Shown here: positions 42,959 to 54,600 of the stretch, in pieces
Numbering within the stretch: position 1 is the stretch's first letter
Layout of the letters: each line of letters opens with the position of its first letter
Assembly (NCBI GenBank): GCA_011503125.2
Contig: WWBZ02000016.1
Coordinates: 3,348,001 to 3,412,000 of the forward strand
Direction of reading: 5' to 3'
From: Botryosphaeria dothidea
Lineage: Eukaryota; Ascomycota; Dothideomycetes; Botryosphaeriales; Botryosphaeriaceae
Length of the DNA: 64,000 bases
The notes under the pieces: generated by a model
What the model saw: only the letters and a program-made list of their open reading frames with translations
Database searches by the model: none
Told to the model about the DNA's origin: nothing
Made by a program: the position numbers and the translations under genes

Positions 42959-44213
42959 ATGGCAACAGTTGCTACTCAGCGTCCCGCAGCCCTTCCGCGA
43001 CCTTCCTTCAAGCCCATCATCCAAGATGCGGTTGTTGAGAAGAAGTCCTCTGGCTCTGAGTTCGAGCCTTCAAAACATCTCGGCTTCAAGCAGCCCGAGC
43101 AGATCTGGTCCATGGAAGAGCTGGGCTACTCCAAGGACAGGGGTGTTTCTCCGATTGCTGTCTCTCAGCCCTTCCAGCTTTTCACTGAAGAGGCCGTCCA
43201 CGAGATGAGGAGAGAAATCTTCAAGCCCGAGGTTTTGGAGAACTGCAAGTACAGCAGCAACATTGCTGCTTGCCAGTTGAGAGGCTACGCTCCCAAGTGA
43301 GTGTTGTCTCGCCGGTCCAATGTAGCAATAGCTAATCAGTTAGCAGGTACGCCCCCTTCACCTACGACGCCTGGAATCACCCCGAGACTCTGGCGGTCAT
43401 CTCTAAGATCGCAGGCGTCGACCTTGTCCCCGTCATGGACCTCGAGATTGCACACGTCAACTTCTCCGTGAAGTCTGAAAAGGAAACCAAGGAGGAGCTT
43501 GCCATCATCAACAAGCAGAAGCGCTTCTACGCCGACGACGAAGGTATCGCAGGTTGCCCGTGGGAGGACGATAAGCCTGTTGTAGGGTGGCACACAGACA
43601 GCTATCCCTTTGTCTGCGTCTTGATGCTCAGCGACTGCACCAACATGGTGGGTGGCGAGACTGCACTGCGGACAGGCCGTGGCGACGTGATGAAGGTCCG
43701 TGGACCTACCATGGTAAGTCACGTCACCAACGATCTTGCTTGTTTTATGTATTCTAATCAGGACGTTAGGGTTGTGCTGCGATCTTGCAGGGACGTTACA
43801 TTACGCATCAGGCTCTCCGCGCTCTTGGCGCACAAGAGCGTATTACGGCTGTGACTTCATTCCGTCCTCGTTCGCCGTTCGCGCGTGACGACTCGGTCCT
43901 CACCACCGTTCGTCCCATCTCGAACCTCTCGACACTCTACTCGGAATTCGCGGAGTACCGCCTCGCAATGATGGAGGAGCGTGTCCGTGCACAACTCAAG
44001 GAAGTGCGCGAGAAGAGCCGTACGGGGAAGAAGTTTGCAACCAAGGACTTCAAGAGGTTCCTTACTGAGCAAATTGCTTTCTTCCAACACATGCAGAACG
44101 AGATGGTACCCGACGAGGAAGTGAAGATAGGGTACATCGACGAGATCGACTATCCCGACTGTGTCGTCGGCAGCGATGAGGAGCCATCGCCAAAGCGCAC
44201 GCGTGTCGATTAA
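42959..44213 (+). CDS. 2-oxoglutarate/Fe(II)-dependent oxygenase-like protein
   Basis: Exons 42959-43296, 43347-43713 and 43770-44213; introns of 50 and 56 bp; 382 residues. The double-stranded beta-helix core is readable: the HxD motif WHTD (H195, D197) in VVGWHTDSYPF, the glycine-rich GGETALRTG turn, and the distal His in YITHQAL (H248). Candidate 2-oxoglutarate-binding arginines are R259 and R267 in ERITAVTSFRPRSP. The facial triad is therefore complete. A helical C-terminus (MMEERVRAQLKEVREK, FLTEQIAFFQHMQNEM) ends in an acidic/basic tail with a possible nuclear signal (PKRTRVD). Related fungal proteins are common but mostly uncharacterised; the substrate is unknown. A long upstream gap, TATA box and 5'-UTR intron suggest a regulated gene. 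Confidence 0.82.
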
Positions 44214-44642
44214 GTGGTCGTTCGGCATTTGCAGCGGTTGCCTCTTCATTGCGACCGGATTTCAGAGTTGGAGCTCATGAGTTGACGAGTCACGCAGCCT
44301 TTCGATAAAATTGCGCATTCGAGGATAATAAGTAGTCGCTTGGGGTACTTGAGGACTGTCGCTCCGGGCAAGGCTGCTCAGGGCTGCAGGGCTTTCGGCC
44401 TTTGTATTTTTCTTTGGAAATTGTCCTCGGCGCATTTGGAGTACTCTGGAGTTGCTTTGGGTTTCGTTTCCTATGCCGCACACCTTCAAACCCCGAACAC
44501 TAGACAGTTCATGATCACGGAATGAATCTCGTTGGAACAAACATGATGTTGCAGATGAGACCGCGCCAGCTCCATAAGCTCGAGTGAAATCCTGACTGGA
44601 ATGAATGGTAACCGATAATTGCGTGCTCGAATAGCCAACTTA
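44214..44642. other. Intergenic, 3' of the oxygenase-like gene
   Basis: 429 bp up to a MITE insertion. No gene recognised. Confidence 0.45.
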
Positions 44643-44869
44643 CAGAGGGGTGCTGCAGCCGGTGGTTAGCGGCGAATGCGATGTTCCCATGAACAAGCCA
44701 AACAACGATCTGATCGAGACTGCTAATGAAGTCGAAGCATTCGTTCGGGCGGCTTCATTATTAGAGACGCAAAACACTCTGCGCCCGGATGAATACTTCG
44801 GCTTCGCGTGAAATTGCATCCCTCAAAGGCCGTGCGTGGTCGCCCACTGTCGGCTGCAGCAACTCTCCA
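44643..44869. mobile_element. MITE copy B (TA-flanked, terminal inverted repeats)
   Basis: 227 bp flanked by TA at 44641-44642 and 44870-44871. The left end CAGAGGGGTGCTGCAGCC is the best-preserved left repeat of the three copies. The right end, in reverse complement, starts TGGAGAGTTGCTGCAGCCGA. Inner segments around 44740-44750 (CATTCGTTCGGGCGG) and 44785-44800 (GCGCCCGGATGAAT) form the second inverted pair. No open frame. It lies about 0.74 kb upstream of the RING gene. Confidence 0.85.
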
Positions 44870-45607
44870 TAAGCTCGGACGCAGGCACCCCAGCTCTTAT
44901 CTGGTTTATGCGAATGGCCAAGCAGGATTCGCAGTGGAGAAATCGGGGGCCAGGAATGCGAAGCAGCACAATCAAATCGAAAGGGGGAACGTACTTGGAG
45001 CTGGAAGGCGATCGACAAGCGGTCAGGGCGGCAACACCTCACCTCTGAGCTCGCAGGCAGTAGGTAGTGACTGGGTGGTTGGGAGATAAGAAGGCGCTAC
45101 TCCAATGATACACTCCTGGCGCGGCGAGCGAAGAGCAACCGTCTTAGAGAGCGCGAAAGCGGAAGGGCGGCGGAAGCGAGGCTTCGGCTTCGCTCAGTGG
45201 CTGGGCGGCGGCTATGGACGCGCCGGATGGGCTGAGGGTGCACGGCGAGCGCGGTGTCTGCTTGCGGGGACTGGTAGACATGAGGCGAAGAGGTGGATGA
45301 AGCGTCGCAGCAGGCGCTGTGCGGACAGAGCGAAGAAGAGGAGAGCGGCTTGGCTCTGGGGAGCTCTGTTTTAGCGGAAGCGCGGCGTGCGCGCTAATCC
45401 GCACATCAGTCAGCCTACCTGCTTGCATTGCCCGGCACCGACACGCCAGACGCGGCTCCCAGCATTATTCTCCCGCAAAACCTTCACGCCTGGCGCATCC
45501 CCATTCCCGCGCTGCTAGCTGCTGCTGCGGGCCAGGTTGGGCAGACAGACAGGCTGACTTTCCGCACGCGCGCCACCCCGACCAACCCGGCTTCATGATA
45601 CGCCCGC
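44870..45607. promoter_or_regulatory. Upstream region of the RING-finger gene
   Basis: 738 bp between MITE copy B and the ATG of the RING gene. Purine-rich, GC-rich sequence at 45120-45370 on the plus strand. No gene recognised. Confidence 0.45.
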
Positions 45608-48600
45608 ATGGATCCAAACGAGCACTTCCCCGCCTCGTCGCGCACCACGCGCCAGAAGACGCCTAATGACTCTGCATCCACTGCCTCCCAACCCTCTCCT
45701 CCATCCGCCCGCAACCCCCACGACATGGCACCCCAGAAGCCCGGCGCCCAACATGCCGCGAAGGGCTCCAGGACCGCCGCGCCTGCTCGCCCGCCGGCCA
45801 AGCTGACCGACGCCGACCGAGCTACCAGGACCTCCAGCAAGGACAGCCTCAAGGCCAAGCAGCTCAAGAACCCCGACGACCAACCCAGGCCTGACAAGAA
45901 CGAACAGGTACCGCTTCCGATGCCCACGTCCCTGCAGCGCTCTAGCTAACACTCCCATCGCAGCTACTCAAAGTCTTCAGGTCCGACCTCGACAGCCTCC
46001 GCTCGCTCGTGACCTGCAAGATCTGCGACAGACTTCTGTATGAGCCGTATGTCATTTCCTGCGGCCATACTTACTGCTACAGCGTAAGGAAACAAACAAC
46101 GCCCTTGTCACATAGCCCCGACTGACTTCGCTCGCAGTGCCTCTGCACCTGGTTCGTTAATAATAGATCGCGGAAGACATGCCCCGACTGCAGAGCGCTG
46201 GTCGTCCAGCCACCCGCTCCCGCATATCTTATCCGGGAAATGACCTCGATTTTTATAAACCGCGCTGAGCTTCTTCCCCCCGGCGAGACCCAGGAGCTCC
46301 ACAAGCAGTGGCAAAAGGAAGAGGCCGACCTCGTGCTCCAGGACAAGAGCAGTGAAGACTTGCGGACTGGAGGTTTGTTCAAGGGTTGCTTTCTCAAGCG
46401 GGACCAGGGACTACGCGCTATTCGTGATGAAGAGGATGGTGTCGACCGCTGCCCCATGTGCGCATGGGAGCTCGAGGACGGCGAATGTGCACAATGCGGC
46501 CTGCAGTTCGACGATAATGGCACCTTGACCTGGGACAACAGCTTCGGTGGCTTCAGCGACATGGACGAGACCTCCGAACATGACATGTCGAGCGAGGACC
46601 TGGATGGCGACCTCGAACTTGAGGATAACGAAGCAGATATTGATTTCGACGGTTACGGCAACGGTCTTGATGATTGGCAGGATTACGACGATGACCACTC
46701 ATACGCTGTCCGGAGATGGCTCGCAAACGAAGCGCTGGCCCGGCCACAGCAGCCATTCGGTCTTGGTCCGGCACGCCGCCGTCCAGCCGCTCACAGTGCG
46801 GCTGGAAGCAGGCGTCGGTCATACAGCGCTAGTCTGGTTTCCGACATGATGACAGAAGACACTGAGATGGGCAACATCGAGGAAGAAGATGAGGACGAAG
46901 AGGATGGCGACTCTTCCATGAATGATTTTATTGACGACGGAGAGAATGAACCGGCCTCACCAAGCACGAATTCCACAGAAGGCCAGACCCCGACTCCGCC
47001 GCCTAACAATCGCAACCGCCGCCCAAGGCGCGTGGTAGAGTCTGAGTCGTCTTCAAGCACATCTCAGCAGCCTGAAGAAGACGAAGATAACGATGACGAA
47101 GGACCTATCGCGCCTGGAAGAAGGCGCTTACACCAGCTATATCGACCACAGTTGCAGCCCAATTTCCGACGGCGCCCAGTAGCGCCATCTTCATCCACAC
47201 CGGAAGACGCTTCTATCGACCAGGACCTGGACGAAGAGGACACCCAGGCTCTTCTTTACGAGGCAGGTTGGTCGCCGCTCGGGCACGAGGGTGATGACGA
47301 TGAGATGGACGAAGATGACGATAGCGACGGAGGAAGGACGACCGTTGGGTGGGAGCCGATTGCGAATTCTGTTGAACGATCTCGATTCGGTGGTTCTCTG
47401 ACACCTACTGCAGATAGACCGAATGGAGCGATCCGGCCACCATCCCGAGTGGGCAACTCTCGATTCCTTGATGGCTCACGGGGCCTACGTCGGCGCAGTT
47501 CAGTACTATCGGCAGTTTCGGGCACGAACTACGAAGACGGAGAGGCGGATGACGACGACTCCGATGTTGACCGGGATGGCGATTCTAGCATGAGATCACC
47601 TGCAGTACGACCACGAGGTTCCCGGATGCGCCTCCGCAGCAGTGTGGCTTCAAACAACTCTCGGCCTTCCAGCAGCGGCTTTTTAGCAGGCAACTCTGGC
47701 GAGAACGATACAGACGAGAATTCCGATGATACCGCAGCACCCGGTGCCCGTCGTCGTCCGCGTCTTCGCGCCCAACGACAGGAGTATGACCCGAGAATTA
47801 GCTGGGCTTTCGCTCAACACATGGCGGAACTGCGAGACCTCAATATGCAACGCCCCGAAGCCTTTTTAGACCATTTGGAACAGCTCAGAGCCACAACTCC
47901 GGTTGCCCGGCCTCGGACCTCCAATCGAAACCGAGCTGCTGCGTCGTCCCTCGGTCCTCATCCTCAGTTCTCTCCTCTGTCTAACGGCTCCCTGCCTCCT
48001 TTCTCTCCACCATCGACCGGGCCTGCCAGACTCCGGACGCCTATCAATTTCAACTCGGTGAGCGGATCGTCTGCACCAATGTCTCCGCGGTCAGACCGTA
48101 GCCAAGTATCCGCGCCGGCAACCGACGCAGGAAGCAATGCTTCCCGGCGAACTCCTTCAAGTTCAGGCGCGAGCAGCGTCACGATCACCAGTGATTTGCA
48201 GCATGTAGACTCCAACCAGGGAACCAGTCCTCAAAACGAGGCAGTGCAACAGATTGACGAGGGTGAATTGTCCATCAATCGAAGTAACACCCGCACGCCG
48301 TCGTCAACAAGCAGGCGTAATTCTGGCGCGTACCAAGGTCCGATCTCTCCAGGCCTCAACTTTGCTGCACGCTTCCAAGCTCAACAAAATCGTAACCCCT
48401 GGAATCCATTCGTCCCGTTAAGTCCCATGAGGCCACGGCAGTCTGTGCAACGTTTGCGAGACCAATCATCCACCGCTACTTTGAGGCCTCGCAACTCTCA
48501 GCGTGGCCTTCGGCAGCAACCTTCCCAGACTAGTGTGAGAGACGGTAACGCCCCAGCCCAGCATGTCAGGCAGCAAGGCTCTCGTGTCAACCTCCGTTCC

Positions 48601-49185
48601 CAACCCTCTCAACATCGCCTCTCGAATCAGGCTTCCTCAAGGACCTTGAGGGCGAACAACAATCCGACCGTCATGCATCAGTCGAATGCTTCAACTTCCA
48701 GTGTGGGTTCCAACGGCTCGCAACGCTCCAGGCTCACAGAAGAAGAGCGTCTTAGTCGAGCGCGCGAACTTGTCATCAGCAGGCAGCAGGCTCTCCAAGG
48801 AGGTGGCACAAACCCTTTTGCCGCTGGGCGAAGGCAAACAACCTCTAGCCAGAGCAGTAATGGTTCTGCCGCGGGAAGCGTCCGAAGCCAATACAGCGTC
48901 AGCAGTGCACAGTCACTCGGGTCATCTAGCTCTGCATCCCTCACTCAGTCGGCCATACCTCCACAATTGCCCGCTCCCCAGCCAACGCTGGGTCGCAGGA
49001 GGAGCAACCGTAATGTTGGTGGTCCTCCTGGTGCTTTTGTCCAAACGCAGCCGACCAATACTAATGCTTTCAACATCCGTGCTCGGAGTGGATCCATGCC
49101 GGGTGTTTCTCCTTACGTTTATGAGCGGGGCGTCTCTGTCGGTTCGGACGGTATTACTGCAGGCGGCAACAATGCCCACTATTGA
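45608..49185 (+). CDS. Large RING-finger protein, probable E3 ubiquitin ligase
   Basis: Exons 45608-45907, 45964-46083 and 46138-49185; introns of 56 and 54 bp; 1,155 residues. A disordered N-terminus leads to a C3HC4 RING with all eight ligands: C118, C121, C133, H135, C138, C141, C155 and C158. Intron 2 falls between the fifth and sixth ligands. A second cysteine group follows (CPMCAWELEDGECAQCG), a possible extra zinc site. The remaining 850 residues are low-complexity: long Asp/Glu runs, then Ser/Arg/Gln/Asn-rich sequence with repeated QxSR-type units. RING plus acidic regions recalls Psh1-type ligases for histone variants, but this is a loose analogy. A nuclear role is plausible from acidic and basic patches. 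The long disordered tail is much bigger than the folded part. Confidence 0.85.
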
Positions 49186-49983
49186 TTTCGGTTTTAATAT
49201 ACCCTTTCGTGGTTTTCTTTGGTGGTGGTGGTGGTAGCGGCGGTTTTTTGCATAACACGAACATGCAAACTCAGAATGATAGATTATGATGGCCACGCTG
49301 GCCCTGGGATCTCCCCTCTGCACCCCTGACGATTCATGATGTTAATGCTCAATGGGTCTGGAAAGGTATGGAATCTCACATATTGCATGGCTTTCGGAGT
49401 TTCATTTTCTTTGGAGGGTCTACCATTTCTCTCGGTGATTCATGGCTCATTAGCATATCGATGCGGCTTCCCTCCTTGCTTTTCTTTTATCCATTTTTGA
49501 GCGTGGCGTTAAGGCTATCGGGTCGGTTCTATATCTGAGGTTTTCCGCCCTCATCCTTGTTTGAGGAGAATACAATTAGTCAAATGCCCAGGTAATATTC
49601 AAGCACCCGGTGCATGTGAAAATTTCTCCAAATATCACGAATACTGTTCAGCTCATCTTAACCACCCAAAGTCTTTATCCATGAGTTTCATATATGGTAA
49701 AACAAACCACTTAGGAGTCAAACGTTTAACTTTTCGGCGAGCAGCTCGGGCATTCGTAACGTTTTAGGCAGGTGAGTGAAGGTCAAGTTTTATAACTACA
49801 GAACGAATTTGAAAGTCGTGATTCATGAAACGGTAAAAGTCCAAGTACTGAGGGGTTCAACCGTGACAATAGATTGGACTGATGAAGAACAACTCTATAT
49901 ATCATGACTTACCAACGTCGCAACTCCTGGTAACTAAAACAGTTTCCTCCCAATTCATGTTTCGCAACAAGCGCTGCGACCTA
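49186..49983. other. 3' flank of the RING gene, A/T-rich
   Basis: About 800 bp without a gene. It includes a (TGG)n run at 49220-49236 just after the stop. The part from 49560 on is A/T-rich and may be degenerate repeat sequence leading into MITE copy C. Confidence 0.45.
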
Positions 49984-50206
49984 CAGAAGGGTGCCGCAGC
50001 CGACGGTTAGCGTCAAATGTGAGGCATCCACCAACAGGTGAAAATGCAATAAAATCTACACTACCGTAGAGAGTAGAAGTACTCATCCAGACGGCTTTAT
50101 TAGTGGAAATAAAATATACTTACATCCGGACGAATGCTTCCACTCCCTACGAAGTTGCATTTTTCAGAGGCCATTACCGATAACCACCGGTTGCGATACT
50201 CCCCTA
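49984..50206. mobile_element. MITE copy C (TA-flanked, terminal inverted repeats)
   Basis: 223 bp flanked by TA at 49982-49983 and 50207-50208. The left end CAGAAGGGTGCCGCAGCCGA, then CGGTTAGCG, matches copies A and B. The right end, in reverse complement, starts TAGGGGAGTATCGCAACCGG and is more diverged, mostly by transitions. Inner inverted pair at about 50093-50103 (CATCCAGACGG) and 50128-50141 (ATCCGGACGAATGC). No coding capacity. Confidence 0.85.
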
Positions 50207-50839
50207 TATTTTACCCCTTCGCCCCGGAATGAGGATGCGGAAGGGTAGCAAGCAAGCCCTTGTGGCCCCTTTTATGACAGTGCACACAATCATCTCCGCT
50301 CTCTGCGCCCTTTGAGCACTAAAGTCTGGCGACCCATGCGCGAAGCACCTCCACCATGACCTCCGCAAAAACCGTAACGATAACATCCTCACACAAATAC
50401 AACACAATGCCCACAAAATTTCCAGCCTTGTCCGTTCCCTCGACCATTCGCGTATCTATCGCCACTTCTACGGAATCCCAAGCTCCGCCTACCCATCCGA
50501 CCCGGCATGTCGCACTTCCAAAATGCCACATTCCGCGCGAGCCGTTGCCATCGAACATGTCCACGGCATCGAGCTGCACGTGCGAGACAGTCGAGCTGAA
50601 CTTTTTGACTTGGCGTTTGTCTCCCAGGCCCAGATCCTAGAACTGCAAGTTGCGAAGATTGAAAAAGACGTGCAGCACCATGTGCGAGGGCAGGGGTGAA
50701 GAAGGCCCACTTCACGTCCCGCGCATTCATGGCCTACGGTACGCCGCTCATGCGTTCTTCGTCGGACAGCATACACACACAGCTGCCAGCTATGAGCATC
50801 ACAATGATCTCTATCAGCACGGCACCGAAGCTATAGGAA

Positions 50840-51528
50840 GCGAACCGCAGGTTGCGAGTCTCTCTGTCTATCCCAGTCCGCGCAGCCTTGCCGCGTGCCG
50901 CCGACGCAACCGATCTGTGCTCGACAATGGCGCCTTTGGGTGAGAATCGGTTTGACACGACAGCAACGCGGGCATCAACCCTCCTAACGAAGGACGGTGC
51001 AGAGTGGAAGCGTGAAGGAGTGCCTACGTCTGTGGCCACCCACCACTTTTGGCCACGTCGGGGCGCGCGGGTTACATGTCCATGATCACGCATCGGGTGC
51101 AACGCTACCAACCGAAGACTTCCTCATCTACCCCTCGCCGTACGTGCTCCAGCGCCAGGTCAGCGTTTGGGGTGCCGACGCAGAGAGCTGTCGGCCGACG
51201 AAGTGGTTGGAGGACTAGACGACGGCCCCCCCTCCCCCCCCGGTTCGCATAGGTGCCGTTCGGGCTAGGTCCTCGCGCGTGCATCGACCAGGAGCTGGCG
51301 CTTCTAGAGATTAGGCTCTTCCTGGTTACGACTACACGGACTTTCGACCTCGCCCGGGCCTACGGCGAGTTGGAAGAACTATATAGGCAGGAAGGCCAAT
51401 CTGGAAAAATGCCAAATAACATGTCGGTAATAGGAGAACACAAGGCATATCAAGTTTTCCAAGGGACGGTCAAGCCTGCTGAAGGAATGTCGGTGAGGGT
51501 CAATCCGAGGTTCGAGGTTGCTCACTGA
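50840..51528 (+). pseudogene. Cytochrome P450 relic with internal deletion and frameshifts
   Basis: Three P450 segments occur in the right order but in different frames. Frame of 50852: a C-helix-like stretch, LLTKDGAEWKRE, ends near 51016. Frame of 50997: KECLRL (the ExxR motif of the K helix), then TEDFLIYPSPYVLQRQ and WGADAESCRPTKWLED, ending in TAG at 51217. Frame of 51253: VPFGLGPRACID, the heme-thiolate loop with Cys at 51280-51282, then the C-terminal beta region to TGA at 51528. The C helix and K helix are normally about 200 residues apart, so the middle of the enzyme is missing. A C-rich run near 51225-51240 accompanies the second frame change. The loop's usual last Gly is Asp. It cannot encode a working P450. 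Family and former substrate are unknown. Confidence 0.82.
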
Positions 51529-51682
51529 AGCCTTGAGCCGTGTCCACGTCGGCATTGTATTTATGGGAGTTGCGTCTTCATGGTGTTGCCCGGCTGTAGA
51601 ATTTGATTACACCAGGCGGTCACTAAATTTTCAAGTGAAGAGAAAATTCCAGTCTAAGCAGAAGAATTAGACAGCCCCTCCC
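51529..51682. other. Short spacer
   Basis: 154 bp between the P450 relic and the stop of the Ecm29 gene. Probably the Ecm29 3' UTR. Confidence 0.4.
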
Positions 51683-54600
51683 TTATACCTCTTCCTCCAT
51701 CGTCTTTGCTGCCTTGGCTTTCTCCAATTCCGCCCGCACCACCGGGCTCCGCTCTTGCTCAATCTCCGCACCTAACCTTCCCATGAGCAAACTCCTCGCG
51801 AATCCCCTCTCGGGTAGTTTAGCCAAAGCGTGCATCGCTTGTGCCCGCTTGACCCGCATTGCCTCACTCAAACCCTCGTAGCGTGCGTCGAATAACAGGC
51901 TCTCAAGCACTTCCTTCAGCTGCGTTTCGTTGCCAGTTGAAAAGCTGCCTGTCGGCTCTTGTGTGAACACTCGGTCGAAAAGAGACTGCAATGCCTCAAA
52001 TGTCGCTACGTGAATGGTGTTGGAATACAGGGTGTTGATCCTCCGGACCAAACTCAGAGCACGAAGAGCGGCCCCAGAGAGGGCCGTGTCTTGCAGAAGT
52101 TTGGGATTGATGGACGCCTGAAGCGCAAAGATGGCACCGGTTGCGGTGTTGTCCCGTCTAAAGATAGTCAGTAAGGGTTGGGTACGGGGTAAACCACATC
52201 TGAATGCGGACGCACAGTTTTTCATCCTTACGCATGCCCTCTCCCGCATCCACATCCATGGCGTCTTCGTCGCTTTCCGTCAACTCATCTACAACAGGAC
52301 TGACAATGTCAGAGACTATTTCGCTCCAGTCGACGTCCGCCCTTGCAGCTGCAATTCGGCCGAGCGGTTGGAGTGCGTGCTGCCGATATGTCTTGTTCTG
52401 TCGTTTCGCTTCCCGGACGATCACTCTCTTGATCTGATCGGCGACATCCTGCCGAGTCTTCCAAAAGGCTCCTCCTCTTTCGACAAAGCGTGCAAATGCC
52501 TGCAACACCACCTCTTTGCCGCCCCACGACTTTCCTCCGAGTGCTTTATCAAGAGCCGGCCAAATTGTCTCCGCGTTCGGAAGACTGATGTCCTCGACGG
52601 TGGAAGCCAAAGCATTGGTAGCTTCGGCGATGGCTTTTGCTGCCGTGTGCTTCAGTATCCAGCGAGGACTATCCAGATGTCCCTGAGCAATGGCTACGAT
52701 GTCCTTGACGTAGAGCTGTATCGCAAGACTTCCGCCAACATTGTCATCCCAAGCTCTGGAGAAGAGCTCTCGGACTGCCTCGGAACTATCGTGTTTCGCA
52801 ACATATATGAAGGGCAGAAGCTCGGTGCTCAATGAATTGAACTTGTCCGATGCGTGCTTGGACATGGCAGCGACAATGTCACCAGCTTCAGTCCGGTGTC
52901 GGTCGTCATCGGATTCGAAATACATACGTTTGCAGAAAGCGATGAGCTCCAAGATCTGGCTATCGGAAGCGATGCGTGTGACATAACCAGCAGCTGCTGC
53001 ATAGGCAGCTGAGACTGTCTCGTTTCGATCATGTACATGCTTTTCGATGAGTTTGAGAAAGTGGTCCGCGTATGGTCTGAAGAGAAACCCGCGACGGGTG
53101 GCTAATGAGACGAGGACGCGAGATGCTCCAACCTTGGATGGAAGCCCGATTGCCGTTTTCATTGCATTTTTCAGCCTCGGTTCAAGGGCTTTCATAGAAT
53201 CATCGTCCAGTAGGTCGAGACACCGTTCGATTGCTTCCATAAGAGGGCTACCGCGGACACTTGCAAGTCGCATGTCATCGATCTTCTGCTCCGTGAGGTT
53301 GTACTTCGAGGCGTTGAGGTGGATGTAGTTAATGCTTTCAGGCTCTATTGAGCTGAGAAGACCCACGAGTCTCTCAATAAGTTCGGGAATGTACGGTCTG
53401 AGGATTTTTGCACTGCTCTTTTTTATGATTTCCAGCAAAGTCTCAAGCGCGAAGAACTGTACTTCCCGCGCGCCTGATTCCAACCCAGACGTGGAAAGAA
53501 GGAATGGTAAGACATTCTTGAGCATTGTATCAGCATTTTTTGCTGACGTGTCGCCAGCCTCCAGGCTTCGGGTCAAGACCGCTGTGAGAACTCGAGCAAG
53601 ACCTCCTGCAGCGGCACGAACGGACTCCTTGATGTCGTCAAGTACTTTGAAACATGCCGTCCAGATTCTTCCGAGATATTGTTCATACTGTTCAATGTGA
53701 GCAAAGAGGTATCAAGTGAGATACGTTTTTTACGGTACCTTGTCGATGCTCCTTCCTTGGACAAGATCAGCGATTGCCGCGCAAGCAGCTTGCCTGACGC
53801 GCCATTCTTTGCCCAGGATATTTTGAAGCAGGTCCTCCATGATCGCATCGAAGTACTTATCAACCGTCGCCACTGAGTCCTTGACAAGCGCATTCCAAAT
53901 GTCCTTCATCGATCTTTGGACATTGGGATTTGGATCAAATCTACAATCGTCAGTCATGCCCTTGGTTTGTTTGCTGCTTCTTACCTGTATCGGAACAGCT
54001 TAGGGTAGAGCTTCGGATTCTCCGCCAAGTAACCATTGACACTTGAGTCTGACAAGACATTGCTGAGCCCGAATCTGCCGAAAGCAGCTCTACTTGACCA
54101 GATTGCGTTATTCGCCGCAAGAGACATGAAGCGATAGACCAAGCTGGAATCTCCGACTTCCGATGCCAAATTCAAGATGTCCTTGTAAGTGGACACAGAG
54201 CCATCACCTGTAGGCAACGCTCCAGGCTCAAAAAGCTCGGTATCGTCCGAAACGTTGCCGGAGAGGTTTGGCTTGTTGTCCGAGAATGAACCAACAAGAT
54301 CTCTTACCAAACCATCCTTAAGCTGCCTGTCACCCTTCTCGTACACCAGTCCCAATCCTCGAGACGCTGCTTCCTGCACTACCTCGTCGCGGTCAGAGAG
54401 GCAACTTTTGAAAGCTGATTGGCAATCCGGTAACCTGGACTTCACGGCAGGTAGGTGGCCTAAGAATTGGACGATGCTCAAAAGCCAGATGGCGGATGCC
54501 TTCTTTAATGCAGGTTTTGTGTTGCGGCAGTTATTGAGGACCTTTTCAAGAACACGCGGCAGAGTCTTGGCTCTCGAAGGGAATGAGGGAATAGGAGCAT

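Noticed and set aside
42959..44213. 2OG oxygenase as a tailoring enzyme of the mycosporine pathway
   Set aside because: More than 30 kb away and no family link to mycosporine modification.
49850..49870. GGTTCAACC as a tRNA T-loop
   Set aside because: No matching acceptor stem, D arm or anticodon arm around it.
50319..50730. Minus-strand open frames (50319-50579, 50389-50730)
   Set aside because: Short, mutually overlapping and without recognisable domains.
51253..51528. Functional P450 gene
   Set aside because: Only helix fragments in three frames, a missing middle and an altered heme loop; called a relic.
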